From Hyphodiscus hymeniophilus (taxonomy: Eukaryota > Ascomycota > Leotiomycetes > Helotiales > Hyphodiscaceae): a stretch of DNA of 64,000 nucleotides. The translations under genes and the position numbers were made by a program. Within the stretch, counting starts at the first letter, position 1. Every line of letters begins with the position of its first letter. Location of the stretch: the NCBI GenBank assembly GCA_016508695.1, contig VNKQ01000003.1, forward strand, positions 1,116,001-1,180,000. The letters are read 5' to 3'. The notes under the pieces were generated by a model. That model did no database searches, was not told the DNA's origin, and was given only the letters and a program-made list of their open reading frames with translations. This document shows positions 23,230 to 35,979 of the stretch, piece by piece.

Positions 23230-24157
23230 TCAAAGCTTTGCTGAATCATCGTCTAGAAAATCTGACGACCTGCTGTTGCTTTTCTGGAGCATGTCGTAGA
23301 CACTTTGCTGTCCTTTTGATGCTACTTTGAGATTGGTAAAGGGTGTTTCGGGGAGCCTTTTGCCAGCTTTCATACTTTCGAGGACCCTGTAGAAGTGAGG
23401 AAGAGATCATAGGTCTGTATGAGCGGTACTGACCACTCAACTCCAACGTACTTGACTCCACAACCGCCTACCCTTCTGATTTCTTTCTCAATCTTTGTTC
23501 CAGACAGGCCACCACCTGCTCCTGCTCCAGCTCCAGCACTTTGACCCCCAGAAGGTCTCCCCAGAATGACATGTGTGACCTGTCTCCGGCCCAAATGTAA
23601 TGACATTCTCGCCCCATTCTCCGCCAGAAGATGCTTCAACTTATGATCTCCAATTAATGGATATGTGCTACCGTTGATGTAGATAACCAGCCCATCAAAA
23701 ACCTTCTTCTGTCGATCCCGTTTCTCTTCTTCCTTCAGCTCGTCCTCTCGACTCCGCTCTGCCATTAAGTCCTCTTCAGCGGTCATGTTCACTGCCAACC
23801 TATCAGTAATTGTAGCCTGCTTGAGTTCCCCAAACGTACACATAGGAGCTCTCCCAACGAGCATGTCTCCCACACTAACTTTTGCCCTCTCTCTTACACT
23901 CTTCGGTATCAAAGCTTTTGCCTTCTCATCCCAATCCTCAGAACCTGCGCCAACTTGATCTGATATCCGCCTTCCGCCAGTATTCCCCCCTTGAATTGAT
24001 GAGATAACTTCATGTTTCGCGATTGCCGCCATCCTGTAGAGCCTCCTAATTTGTTCTCGGCCCTCTGATGCCCTGTCGAAGAAGAGTTCCAAGCATCAAA
24101 ATGAGACCCAAACTTTGGCTGCGCTGCCGCAGGAACAGTATGTTTTGGCGGTGGCAT
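23230..24157 (-). CDS. BRCT-domain protein, frame broken at a G run
   Basis: The C-terminal half is a BRCT domain: KVFDGLVIYINGSTYPLIGD, then LLAENGARMS, VTHVILG, and after the intron a YVGVEWVLESMKAGKRLPE end with the conserved Trp. BRCT domains bind phosphopeptides or DNA ends in repair and checkpoint proteins; this one resembles the Rev1-type domain, but no polymerase is present. The last intron is 23387-23433 (47 nt; TG|G junction restores Trp). From ATG 24157 the frame reads MPPPKH, then FDAWNSSSTGHQRAENKLGG, and would run into the BRCT frame (GGRRISDQVGAGSEDWD) only if the G6 run at 23985-23990 had one more G. Without that, translation could start at ATG 24032 and give 251 aa. Frameshift mutation or sequencing error are both possible. 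Confidence 0.7.
23985..23990 (-). other. G6 homopolymer at the frame break in the BRCT gene
   Basis: The upstream frame (HQFKGG) and downstream frame (NTGGRRIS) differ by one base exactly across this G run. No GT-AG intron of workable length lies between them. Confidence 0.6.
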
Positions 24158-27100
24158 GGTAACTTGAGGGCGCAACTGAAGTCATTCAATCGCGATCCGA
24201 GCATATCATATTGTCTGTTGTGCCATGAGAATCTTGGTTATTCGTTGGAGTTTAGAAAGGTAGAAACGCGGAGCGTGAAGCGGGGCAAATTTTCGACAAA
24301 TGGAAAAACGTTGGTCGAGGGACCGACACGACAAATTCACGAATTCACGTGGTCTCCCCTGTGCTACATTTACAAGCTCTGTACCTTTGCACATGCCAGC
24401 TATTCGAGGAGCATCAAATTTACCTTCCCTCTACATTGAAACTGCAGGCTAAATTGAAGATAGACAAGTGCACACCGAGTAGTCGAAACGGGCAGGTCTC
24501 GCCACTCTCTACACATGTTTCTCACCCCACCAACGACGGCCCTTCCAACCTTCAACCAACCGCAGAAAATAGACATACTCCACTTCACACCGCCCGAGAA
24601 GAAATCTAAGAATCGTTACAAGCCCTCAAATAACCAGTACGCCAGCGTTATTGATGGGGATGATGGGAAGAGATGTGCATGCGAGCTCCCGTCTTTGCAG
24701 ATGCCGGACAAGGCACGACATACTTGCGTGAGCGCTGAAGCAGCTTCAGGGAGCCGAAGCAGATCTGACATCGATGTTGCAGGAAGCCGGTCCTTTGGTT
24801 GCATATGAGTGGGCGGGGGGGCGGCAGTCTTCTGTCTCCCCTCCACCATCGAGCTCTCCACCTTCCTCGGTAAAGCAAGTACAGGCACGAGCAAGAGCAC
24901 CGAGGATCGGATCATCTCCTCTTCGATTCTGGTCCTCGACGAATGTTGTACATCTTGGTCGAGACCATTGCCAGCCCGTTACAATTTCATGCCGTGGTAC
25001 CACTGCATAGATCTCTTTGGGACACGAGAGTTACACGAAATCGTCCGTCCAAGAGGACACAGTCGAGGGGGCCACACATGTGACGATCACGAGAAGCAGC
25101 TACTGCTAGAGACACCGTCTTCCGGACGCGGCCCGACCCCTTCAGCATTGTTGTGCAACTTGTGACAATGTGATGGTTGTCCTTCACTCTGACCCCGCTG
25201 ACTGGCTTCTTGGGCATCATGTTTTTGCTGGTGATGTGGTCCCGTCTCGGTGACTGTATCAAGGATCCAGAGCATGGTAGGTAACATGGGAGAGATTGAG
25301 GCTATATCCAGATGCTTGAAGCGGATACGATGGTTTTGGAAGGTTGTCTGATCCTTCAAGAATTCCAACTTCCAGCCGACCACTCAACAGATAGAAATCT
25401 CTATCCCACCGAACCCTTGTCCGACGGAGAAGCTCGGCCAAACTTTCCAAGTTGGTTGAGGTCACTCAGACTTTAATGGCTGAATCAGGGCCGTCACGAT
25501 AAGCCAAAGAATTCGCCAGCCACAGAATTTGGAATGCAATCAGAGTTATGGTGGCAGTCGTTGATTCGACACGAATCAAGCATCATGGAAAGAAAGATCA
25601 AGTTACGATTAGCCATTGCAAGGCTTTCTTCGCTCTTTTCGATCTCACGTGAATCTAGCGAATGAGAGGTGGGCTGTTATAACAAGAATAGCGGTGAGGA
25701 TCACGCTAAAAGACAAACACAACGCCATCCTTATAGAGTCTTCGCGAAACGGATTCGACGCCCGGAAATATAGATTAAATTTGCTGTCAAACACTCTATA
25801 ATCCTCTTGTGGCTTCTTGTCTTCTTCGGTAAGATATCCTCAGCTTAAGTTGGCTCATTGACTAAGATATCCACAACAAATTCAAGACTGGACAACAATC
25901 GAGATCGTTGAAGCGACTACGGAAAGATCCTTATTAATGTCGTGCGTTGGCCCAAAAGCTCATCAGCCATTCAACGATTGGTTCGATGGGGCCACAAGGT
26001 GGTGGGAGTCTCAGCCAAAGATGCTACAATCCTGGTCATATGTAAGACGGGACGTTTTCCGCGTGTGCAGTTCTTGGATTCAAGTCGGCTCCGCCCTACG
26101 AAATGCATATTCGCGGAGTCGGATCTTTGCTTCGTCATTCGTTCGTACATACATGCTTACATACTCTGCTTGCTCGGATATGAATGATAGAATACCGCCC
26201 ATTTTATGGCTCGCTCGGCAGCAGCGCGAGCTTCAATTCCCTATGCGAGGCTGCGAAGGCTGGAGGTGTTTAGTGTGGGGCCGCCGCTGCACAGCGTATA
26301 ATCGGATAGTGTGGGATATGCTCAAAGCTCGATCCTAGACGCCAGAGGTGGAGTGTGGTTCGACGACGTGGTTGACGGTGATTCGTGCAGCCTTCGAGTT
26401 GGCTTGATCGTCACTGAGGATGAGAATTTTGGCTAAGCTGATAGAACAAGACCTGACGCTGATCCGGTCGAGCCAGGTCTTTTGGGTCTTTTGGTTTCGC
26501 AAGTATCGGATTGACTGTGATACCTCAGAGACTGTTCTCATTTCGCTACAGCGAACGTTCATTTTTCCATCACATCGCCTGAGGCATTCGATAACGATGA
26601 CAAGCGCATGAAACAGGCTAAAAATCCTTGTCCCAGCCACCTTCTTCCTGAGAGCGGATCCTCCGACGATTGGCTATGTTTGGGCTGCGAGTAGCCGCCC
26701 TGCATATGCAATGCAAGTACTTTGGCGCACAGCAAGGGCCATCTGTCTCTCAAGGAGCTGCAGGGACCGCTGCCGGGAGAAGATGATGGGATAAGCAAAA
26801 CGACAGCAGGGATTCAGAAGCGGTGAGTTTGCAAAAAGATACGTGGGTCACGTATTGCCAACGGAATTAGAGCAAAACGGAGAGAAGGTATCTGAGAGAT
26901 TGAAGAACGTTCGATTTCGAGTACTCTGTGGCTGGACCTTCTTTCCCGACTGAGGAGTCGTGGTGTCTTGGGGAGCCGCATCAGCGAGAGCCCGATGAGG
27001 ATCTTCCTTGGCTAACTTGGCTCGCAGGGAGATCTTTTCGGGAATTTGAAACCCTCGGTCTGCAGTATACTCGCTCAATGACATAGCGAAACACTTCTGC

Positions 27101-30100
27101 CTTCGTAACCAAAGATCTTTGGCTCGACTACACTCTAAATTGTTGCTATTAGCAAGTCTCACCAGCAGCGGGAATCGAGAATTTTTGCGTTCACCCAACT
27201 TTAATGAGAGGAGAGGAGTGGAAGATTAGGCAAGGGCGCCAACTCGCCTTTCAGTCGTTTCTTCAAGGAACCTCGAAATACAAAGCTCGAATTTACACGG
27301 CTCACAGACAGTTTCTAAGAATTCTCACTTATCAACCCTTTTCGGATTAGGAAACCTCCATGAGTCCATTGACATGCTGTGTAAGGTCTTGTCTACGTCC
27401 CTTGCGTCATGGAAAGCGGACACTCAGCCTCACCACGGGACAAGAGTATCAGTAACCTGGTCTTTAACAAGTTGTTTGCACGACGGTCAAATATGCCTTA
27501 CCGAATGAGCTGATCGCAATGAATGCTTGGGAGTGTTTGAGATCGTATTTAAGATAGCCTCGTTGGAGGACTAAATCCAATTCCTTTCGTACACGAATAT
27601 CAGGGTGCAAGAACACCAATCTCGGCGCAAGCTCAGCGGCGAAAACCAATGCTTGACACCTAAGGCAAGACATAACTCGGACACTTAATTGCAAGAGAAG
27701 GAGCTATCGCTGAAGGTCGTCCAAAGTTTTCTCGTAGTATTTTGCCATCTCCAAAAAGACTTTGCCGACAACAACTGAACGTCGGCCTTACCTCCCTTGC
27801 CACATGTCGGAAGGTCGTCTACACAGCAAATAAGTGCCGTCAATACTTCCATTATTGTGCGGCACGTTTGTTGGCATCACACTTCACGCGTTCCATCCGT
27901 CTTCTCTGGCGTATCTGGCCGGCCATTTCGTTGCTGATACGAGCCAATCGAATGCTCATTCCCTGCCAGAAGCGTTCGATGAGGAGGTGCTACTGCTCAA
28001 GCCGAACCCTGCGTCCACAAAAGGAAGCCCCCACAGCCAGAGCATGCCTGTGATATTCTAGGCTTGAATGCTTGGAGCTGAAGCCTGTCGTTGCAGCTAG
28101 CAAGAGTAGGTTGATAGGCTGCTTTGTTAGGGGTTGTATGGCACGGATAAGTGTGTCCCACTGTTTATCATTACATCCTAGTCGACTCTTTGCCCAGGGA
28201 TCTCAACTCCATTTTGGACGTCGGCGGCGGCCCAGCAAGAATCCAACAAGTTTCCAACACCCAAACCCAGATAGAGATGGGACTTTGGAAACTCGGGAAT
28301 AGCGGGTCAACGGCAAGAACCAAATTCTAGGTATTCGAGGTTCGTCTAGTGTGAAAACCACATTCTTCATAGATAGAATACGCACGACCAGAGTTATGAT
28401 TCAGTTTATGTGTCAAACGTTGGCTTACCTACCGAAGTCTCCTTCAATAGCTTCCATCCTTCGCCTAGGGCCGTTTGTAGATGTCAACTGCGGGGAGGAA
28501 ATGCCTCTATCCATCTGAGAACGAGTTCTTAGGGTTCCCGTCCTTCCATACGTCTATCAACAAGCCTTCCTGCGTTACCGGTAAGCTATTCCTGCATGTG
28601 CAGCGTCACTGTGCGCATTATCTACAGTTTCTACACTTTCTCCCTTAGATTGACTCTCACTCTTACGGGCAAGCTGCACTCCGGCTGCTCCCTGACATAG
28701 CCGGCATATCGCCACACGACAATCGTAAGCTTTTGTGCAGTCTGGCGGCATCAAAACTCAAGAAAGTCAATCGGAGAATTTTACTGCCCGGCTTTTGCGT
28801 GCTCTGTGCGTTCAGGCTTGGTCCCGCTTGCAGGTGCAGCGCAGTAACCTCGCAGCGATCTTCTTGCATCTGGTTTCGATCGCCAATATTCAAACACACG
28901 GTTCACACGTTGTACTGTACCTCTGGCTGTTCGTGGAAGGAGACTTCGATTTTCAGACGAGGCCATCGCGGGCCTTCCTAGACACGATCTCAAGTACATA
29001 GTAGAACGACAGAAGAGGAAGCTGTCAGGCAATGCTGGAGCCACGATTGCCCGACTGGGATCATCCAAGGTCTTAGGTTCCGCACAACCCCGGAGAACGA
29101 ATGGGAGCTGAGTCTCGTTCTACTACACGAATTTACGACTCAATTCCTCTTAGTTGATTGATCAACGTACCAAAAAAGGGAGCCCTCCTTGGATATCGGA
29201 CAATGACTAGATCAGGCTCAGATCGACAATTCCTTCTCGACTTACCTCCGTACTGCTGTCGGCTTCCTCTCTAAAAATGGCGTGGGCAGACTCCCAGAGC
29301 CCTTTCAGCGGCCTGGATCATTGCTTATACAGTTATACTAGTTCCATAGAACCACATTGAATATCTTCCGACTGTTAAGTTTGTTGCGCGCGGTTGTCGA
29401 TCTGGAAAAAGAAATCGAAAGGTTCATGCTTCCCACACGGGGGGGGGTTGGGTAGTTTCAATCCAAAGATTGGGGCGCTCCGCTTACCACTGAGGCCCGC
29501 CAACAGAAAAGGGAGGGGGAGATACGGCTACTAGGCACCGTCTATCAATACCTACACACCCAGCTCTTGAATTCTCGACGAATATTGTTCATGATACGAT
29601 ACCACGTTGCTCCCCATTTTCCTTATTCAGCTCATCCTTTACGCTGTCTGGATGACAACACACTCTGTCCAATCACACCATATTCGATTCCCGTCGCAGA
29701 GAGTTTGCAGTCTTCAGGAAGAAGAGAGGCTTGACCGAAGAGACCGAAGTTGACAACGACGTGTCTGGTCTCCCCTCCATTCCAAGCATCGGCTTTTCAT
29801 TCGCATCTGGATTCTGGTCAGCGTTTCCTTCCAGCCACCCCACCCACTCACACGGCCCCGTGAGCCCCCCCTAACACCCCCAACCATCCCCCTCTTTGTG
29901 TTTTCCACAGCGCGTCGGCTGGGCCTAGCGCACAAGTGTTTGACTTATGGGCCTTGTTGTTAGAAAGACAGGGATAAACTCTTAGCATCTCAACAGGGTT
30001 TCTTGCCCGCTCTCACCAACGAGCAGACAGACACCAAGACCACCCTTGTTCTGCCTAACTTCCTAGTCCAGTGAGAGTGGTCCACTCAATCAATACCTCT

Positions 30101-30716
30101 GCGCCCGCTTCTGCTTCTCGAGCGACCTTCAAACTTACCCAACCTCCTCTCTCTTTCTCTCTCTCCTTCTGTGCCGACCACCGCCATCTATCTCCCTCTC
30201 TTCTCCCCGACCTCCCTCTATCTGAACCTTTGCAAGGAGGTGCAGGGCAAGACAACGGTTGGTGCCCACTTGCTCGTTCTTCCCCAACGTTCTTTGCGCT
30301 CTTTCCGATTGCATCGACTCACTTCCGTTCGACGCTGACTGTTGTACCTGCATTAGAGGTCGTGAAATACTTCAATTGCTCTCCACAACAGACGATTCTA
30401 CTTTGTCATCTTACCCTCTCCACCCTTCCCGGCCTTACAATACTATCTGCTGGTGAACGAATCAATCCCTCACGAGTATTACGATTCCACGACTGTTCTC
30501 GAATCGAAGCACGGATCAAAATATTCAGAAGCGACATTTAAGCACAAGCATACCTGCAGCTTCGCGTAACTGTTGTCCATCCTGCCGTGGAGCTTCAATC
30601 GCACCTCAATTGGATTGAGAGACATCAGTTTCAGCGCCTGCCACTTGACGACCTTCTACGAATCAAACGTCTTCCTGTTTCGAGTCTCTTAAGTTCTACG
30701 AAATCATCTGCAGCGC
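24158..30716. promoter_or_regulatory. 6.5 kb gene-poor region upstream of stuA
   Basis: I find no convincing gene. Open frames are short, mostly overlap on both strands and lack domains or consistent splice sites. Features seen are a G10 run near 29440, a C-rich patch near 29840-29890, and a CT-rich tract near 30140-30200 typical of fungal core promoters and leaders. The expanse fits a long, complex regulatory region for stuA, a developmental regulator whose Aspergillus orthologue has more than one promoter and a long leader. Non-coding transcripts or a decayed gene cannot be excluded. Confidence 0.4.
30140..30200 (+). promoter_or_regulatory. CT-rich tract, probable stuA promoter/leader element
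   Basis: A long run of CT and CTT units. Pyrimidine tracts of this kind lie next to transcription start sites in many filamentous fungi; here it lies about 1.2 kb before the first in-frame stuA ATG. Confidence 0.35.
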
Positions 30717-31398
30717 ATGCATTTTGTCCTTCACGATAAACGAAGATCTCTGGCGCTTACTGTAAAGAACCTCCCAACAATCTCAATCATCGAAAGGCTT
30801 TCGCTGGATTTTCATGCAAGTACCTTGCCCATCGCAGTTCACCATTCCTTCCCAGTTATTCCAGTCTCGAAATCATTTGTTATCTGGGCTACCACGGACC
30901 ATCAAGAAGCTCGACTCGATCTCGCGAGCTCTTGCAGTCTGCAATTAGCGACATTTGCGAAACTCTCGTTGCTTTCTCACTTTATTGTCCATTCAGGACG
31001 TGATCTCTCAAACCGAAAAGCTGGATCTCCCGTCAATATCGTCGCAAGTGCAAACCCGGGGACCTTCAGACGTACCATTCTATAACCATCACGCTACACA
31101 GCGTCCGCTGTATGCGAATGAAAGGTTGCCCTCACTTCCTTTGCCCCAGCCGCAACAGGCATATTCCTCAGGTACATCGTCGCCCCGGGTTGGCTCTCTA
31201 AGTTCCTTGGGATCTTCGATTTTGAACGGTAGCTCTCACTCGTCGTACACCACCGCTTCCTCGTCGAACGGACCCAAAACACCGTCTCCAACCTTACCCG
31301 GCAATACCGGTCTCCCAGTTCCCCTGGCGCAGACCTCATACAACAGTACCCCACCGTCAGCGCCAGCTTATTCTTATCCGCAAGAGCAATATCAGAAC
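30717..31398 (+). promoter_or_regulatory. stuA leader with upstream ORFs and an AUG-less open frame
   Basis: ATG 30717 opens a 122-codon frame ending at 31085, out of frame with stuA. ATG 30814 opens a 44-codon frame ending at TAG 30946-30948, in the stuA frame. ATGs at 31112 and 31118 are out of frame. From about 30955 the stuA frame itself is open and protein-like without any ATG until 31399. An acceptor-like CATTCAG ends at 30996 and could splice an upstream start codon in phase (MQ at 30814 with donor GTACCT, or the 30717 ATG with donor GTAAAG). Upstream ORFs are known to matter in Aspergillus stuA. Confidence 0.5.
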
Positions 31399-33463
31399 AT
31401 GAATCACCAACCGCAAGACATGTACTATCCTTCGCATATGTCTGCTGGACAGCCTCCTCCACCCCAAACCGTCACGTCCAGCGGTATGCATTATCCTCAA
31501 CATCAACAACAGCCGCCGCTGCTGCAACCAGGACCGGCACAATATCCGCCGGCTCCGGCCCCATACAACCAATATGGGTACTCAACCGGTCTGACATCTC
31601 CTCAGTCTGCGGGGCATCCAGTCCCCGGCTCAATGGGAGCCCAAGGCAATGTGCTTCCTTTACCAACGATGTCCGCACAACCTGGTATGGGAAATCAAGG
31701 ATATGGACCCCAGCAAGGCTTTGATACCACCGGCCAAATTGCTCCACCAGGAATGAAACCAAGAGTCACTGCAACTTTGTGGGAAGATGAGGGCAGCCTG
31801 TGTTTCCAGGTCGAGGCAAAGGGAGTGTGCGTTGCTAGAAGAGAAGGTACGAGTGAATGTTTTGGACGGTTTGAAACCCGCTAACAAGACCTGCAGATAA
31901 TCACATGATAAACGGGACAAAACTTTTGAATGTTGCTGGAATGACTCGTGGAAGAAGAGATGGCATTCTCAAAAGCGAAAAAATGAGACACGTTGTCAAA
32001 ATTGGCCCAATGCATCTGAAAGGAGTTTGGTAAGTGGTGGAAATTTCTAAGTTTTATAGCAACACTGACTTTATTGAAGGATTCCTTTTGAGCGCGCTCT
32101 GGACTTTGCCAACAAGGAGAAAATTACCGAGTTATTATATCCGTTATTTGTTCACAACATTGGGGCGCTCTTGTACCATCCGACAAATCAAACGCGCACG
32201 AACGCTGTCATGGCTGCTGCGGAACGTCGAAAGCAGGAGCAAAATCAAATGCGGAATACACAAGCACCTGGACTACCATCTTTGCACCAGCATCATCACC
32301 ACTCAATGAACAACTCCATTGGTGGTCATCTCCCCGGTCCACCACAACACTCTTTAGCACCGCATCCAGGCGCTCCACGCCCTGGTCTCGACCGTGCTCA
32401 TACATTTCCCACACCTCCCACAAGCGCATCTAGTGTGATGGGAAATATGGGTAGCTCAGATGGCAGTTTCCAATGGGGTCCCCAAGGGGCAATTGGAGGA
32501 GTTCAAGGTACAAATCCCCTGTCTATTGACACGGGTTTAAGTAATGCACGCTCAATGCCTACAACCCCAGCCACGACTCCACCGGGAGCTCAAATTCAGA
32601 GCATGCAACAATATCAGCAAGGCTCGCAGCCTTATGATTCTTCGCGACAAATGTATTCTGCCCCGCCTCCTCAACAGAACGCATACCCTCAGGCAGCGCC
32701 TGGACAGCAGACGATGCCGCGGTATTCCCAGGACAACTCGTATATCAAGAACGAGATGGGACCGCCCTCAGCGAGAGCACCAGGCTCGGAAGCCGAGCAC
32801 CATGCTCCCAAAGATTCAAACGGAATGCTTCATCACAACCAGGGAAATGGCCAGGTGAGCCATGGCCAGGGTGAAGAGGAAGCCGATCATGAGCATGATG
32901 GAGAGTACACTCATGACAACTCCGCAAATTACGACGCAAATCGCGGATCATATAGCTACACCAACGCTCCTCCGGTTGGATCTCTCCCAGGAGAGCACGC
33001 TCACCTGTCTCCTGAGATGACTGGCTCCCCAAACCACCCAGCATCGGGACGTGCAACTCCCCGAACAGCAGCGCCTCCCCAGCCGTACTACGCGCAGCAG
33101 CAAGGCGGCTACAGCACACCGCCTCGGGTCCAACCACCATCCAGTAATCTGTATAATGTAATGAGTAGTGAGCGCGGAACCGCCAACGGTAGCACGGGTG
33201 GCAATGTTTATGGCTCGCAATCTGAGATGGGAGGTTCAATGACTAATGGTTATGCGGCTCAGCAGCCAGTGATGAATGGAGTTCCTGCAAGCAACAAGCG
33301 CGGGAGGGACGACGACGATGATGGGCGCCCTTCCAGCCGAGGCCCGCCGGACGTCGATGCTTTGAAAAGACGGAAGACCATCCGTGAAGGATCGGTGTCT
33401 GGACCGAGCTTCAACTCGAATTTGAATCGAGCTCAGAGCACCATCTCCCAGCGACGCCGATGA
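31399..33463 (+). CDS. stuA: APSES transcription factor StuA
   Basis: Developmental bHLH-like regulator of conidiation and morphology. From ATG 31399 three exons (31399-31846, 31897-32029, 32080-33463) give 654 aa. The N-terminus is Gln/Pro-rich. The APSES DNA-binding domain spans about residues 115-225 (TLWEDEGSLCFQVEAKGVCVARRE, shown here only in part: WEDEGSLCFQVEAKG; then GTKLLNVAGMTRGRRDGILK; then IPFERALDFANKEKI and LLYPLFVHNIGALLYH) and is interrupted by both introns (31847-31896, 32030-32079). The rest is low-complexity with a basic NKRGRDD and LKRRKT nuclear localisation-like segment near the C-terminus. The domain is fully StuA-like, so identity is firm; the start is not, because the same frame continues upstream for over 130 codons. 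Confidence 0.92.
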
Positions 33464-34528
33464 GTATATCTCCCACCACCAAGCCAGACTTCTGCACATT
33501 CTAAACGGACCGATCACGCTGCCGGATCCCGCTCTCTTGCCATCCGTGGCCTACGCCTACGAACATACCAAAATCTCCAACACCACATTCCTTCCCAAAA
33601 TTTTCCTTGTTCTTCACGATTGTCCTTGTATTCGCTGGAACAGAAACTAGCATATTATTCTACCTAAGACGACAACGAGTTTACGATTTGATTCTGAGAT
33701 GGCCATCAATGGTTATTACACGGCTGACGATTTAACGCTTTGCAAGGATGGAGGAAGCATCTTCGATCGAGACGATTCCAAAGGTACACATGCAAGCGGT
33801 GGTGGGAGTGTGCTTCAAAACGCCTATTATGAACCTAGGTGCGACCGAGCGGCTCAGACTGCTTCGTCGAACATTTTTCCTTGAGTTGACATTCATGACG
33901 ATTTATGACCTGTTTTTGCCATTTACCTGCACGGATTCTCTTATGTAACTGATGAACGACTTAACGAGAGAATTAAAAGCTATTTGTGTTGCATATCATA
34001 AATACCTTGTTCCGCTAACTTTGTGAATATCTATTTAATTACGGTTCTTTCAACATTGGTGGTATCAGGACATCGAACTGCTTAGCAATTGCAAACTCGG
34101 TATCCTAGCTTTTGAAACGGAGTAGCCGTCACAGCTCAGTGTTTCCGTCCATATATAACGACCAACGGCGCGGTATATTCCCTCGACTTTCTAGCTTCTT
34201 GCAGTCACTTCTACTCGACATCGGCCTAATTTTTTTCATCATCTCCTAGTCGACCCAATATACCAGAATATCGACTCTCCCCTCACAGACTACGAAACAC
34301 CATCCGTTTGCTCCTAATGTCCATAACTACCCCTTTCCACATCTCAAACTCTCTCATGATTCAAGAAGTCATTGAAAGGTCCCGCAACACCATTAATTTA
34401 AGAGCTCAATAGACGAAAGGCAAGTCGTCAGAAGGTCAAATGCTGAAGTAGATGGACTGTCCATCGTCCTCACGAAGGTCAGGAGGGTTGAGGCGCCACA
34501 TCAATGCCATGTTTTCATTGCGCTAAAA
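33464..34528. other. Convergent intergenic region, stuA/PRO2
   Basis: No gene is seen. It holds both 3' ends, with long AT-rich runs near 33950-34050 that may serve polyadenylation. Confidence 0.4.
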
Positions 34529-35979
34529 CTATAACGCCTGGTTTTCGTGTTTGAATCTTTTCTGTCCCGCTCCTTCCCCATAATTCGCAGTGAGATGTCC
34601 TCCGCCACGGATCTTGTACTTGTAGATCATCAGTCCTTCCAAACCCACTGGGCCTCGTGCATGGATTTTATTGGTGCTAACACCGACTTCCGTCCCAAAC
34701 CCATAACGCATTCCGTCAGCCATTCTCGTAGGTGCGTTCCAGTATACTCCTGCTGAGTCAATGGCATTCATGAATTGTTCGGCAAGAGGTTCAGATGAGG
34801 TCAGAATAGCATCGGTGTGGTGGGAGCCGTGGGTGTTGATATGGGTGATAGCATCGGAGATGTTGGAGACGGTTTTGATTGAGAGAATGAGTGCAAGATG
34901 CTCGGTGTCGAAATCGACATCGTTGGCATCTTGGAGGAGAGCGGCTGAATGAGCGGAGAGTTTTGCCGTGAGCGCTTTCTTACTGGCTGGATCACACCGC
35001 AACGAGACTCCCTTCTCAAGAAGCGCTTCAGCAACGACTGGAAGTATTGAAACCAGTGCAGCTTCTTCAACCAGCAAACTCTCGACACTATTGCACGCTG
35101 CTGGGTATGTAGTCTTGGAATCTACCAACACCTTGGCCGCCATCTCAGGATCGGCCGTATGCTCAAGGTAAATTGAGCAGAGGCCGTCCGCATGTCCCAT
35201 GACTGGAATTTTCGTTGATGATTTGATGTACCTCACGAGCTCGTTAGAGCCTCTGGGAACAACGAGATCGATATATTGATCCAGAGCCAGCAGCTGAGGT
35301 ACGACATCTCGGGTTGTGACGAGTTGGATGGCACCATTTGGCACCTCTGTGAATTTCAGAGCTTCTGAGATGACTTTGGAGATTGCAATGAAAGATTCCG
35401 TAGACTCTTTGCCACCTATTGCAACTGTCAGAAGGAAATTTTCCGAGTGTGAAGATCATACCTACCCTTCAAGATTGCAGCATTACCTGACTTGATAGCG
35501 AGAGAAGCGATATTCGCAATGACTTCTGGACGAGCTTCGAATATGATCAAAAGCACACCAATTGGACATGAAACTCTCTCTAGATTTAGACCGTCATCAA
35601 GTTTCGTCCGTAATGTAACTTTTCCAACTGTTCAACGATTAGTCAGTGACGAATATGTGTAGAGCCCTACTGACTCACCAGGATCTTCCAATTCTCTCAC
35701 GTCCAAAATCCCCTTCAACATGTCCTCCCATTTTCCCTTCTTGTTGAGATCTAGCCGCGAGACTATACTCAAACTCAACTTCCCATCCTGAGCAGCTTTC
35801 TTTGCCAACTCCAGATCCCTGGCATTAGCAGCCAATATTTCATCCTTTGCCTGCGTGAGTGCAGAGTAGATCGCTGTCAAAGCATTATTTCGGGCAGCAG
35901 TTGGGAGCGTTGCAAGAACATGTGAAGCTGATTTCGCTGACCTTGCAGCTTCATCGGGATTCGCATTGGTGAGAGACAT
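34529..35979 (-). CDS. PRO2: Gamma-glutamyl phosphate reductase
   Basis: Second step of proline synthesis: NADPH-dependent reduction of gamma-glutamyl phosphate to glutamate semialdehyde, in the cytosol. Three exons (35979-35679, 35627-35466, 35415-34529) give 449 aa (yeast Pro2 456). ALDH-like fold: IGVLLIIFEARPEVIANIA and KSGNAAILKGGKES in the nucleotide region, IDLVVPRGSNELV, and the catalytic Cys in TTYPAACNSVESLLV. The C-terminus GPVGLEGLMIYKYKIRGGGH is family-typical. The second intron (35416-35465) sits within the KGGKES turn. It is divergent from CSN3 over 615 bp. Confidence 0.95.

Noticed and set aside
27834..28061. 75-codon frame with a hydrophobic start
   Set aside because: Starts with GTG, overlaps another frame, no recognisable domain.
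30071..30541. 156-codon frame in the stuA leader region
   Set aside because: No ATG (starts GTG), composition reflects the CT-rich tract; treated as leader.
24158..31000. Matches to the StuA response element ([AT]CGCG[AT]N[AC]), for example 30562-30569 and 30922-30929, as evidence of autoregulation
   Set aside because: The motif is so degenerate that about six matches are expected by chance in this length on both strands; no enrichment is visible.
35671..35677. TGACTCA (Gcn4/CPC1 site) in PRO2
   Set aside because: It coincides with the intron 1 donor GTGAGTCA, so the match is explained by the splice site.
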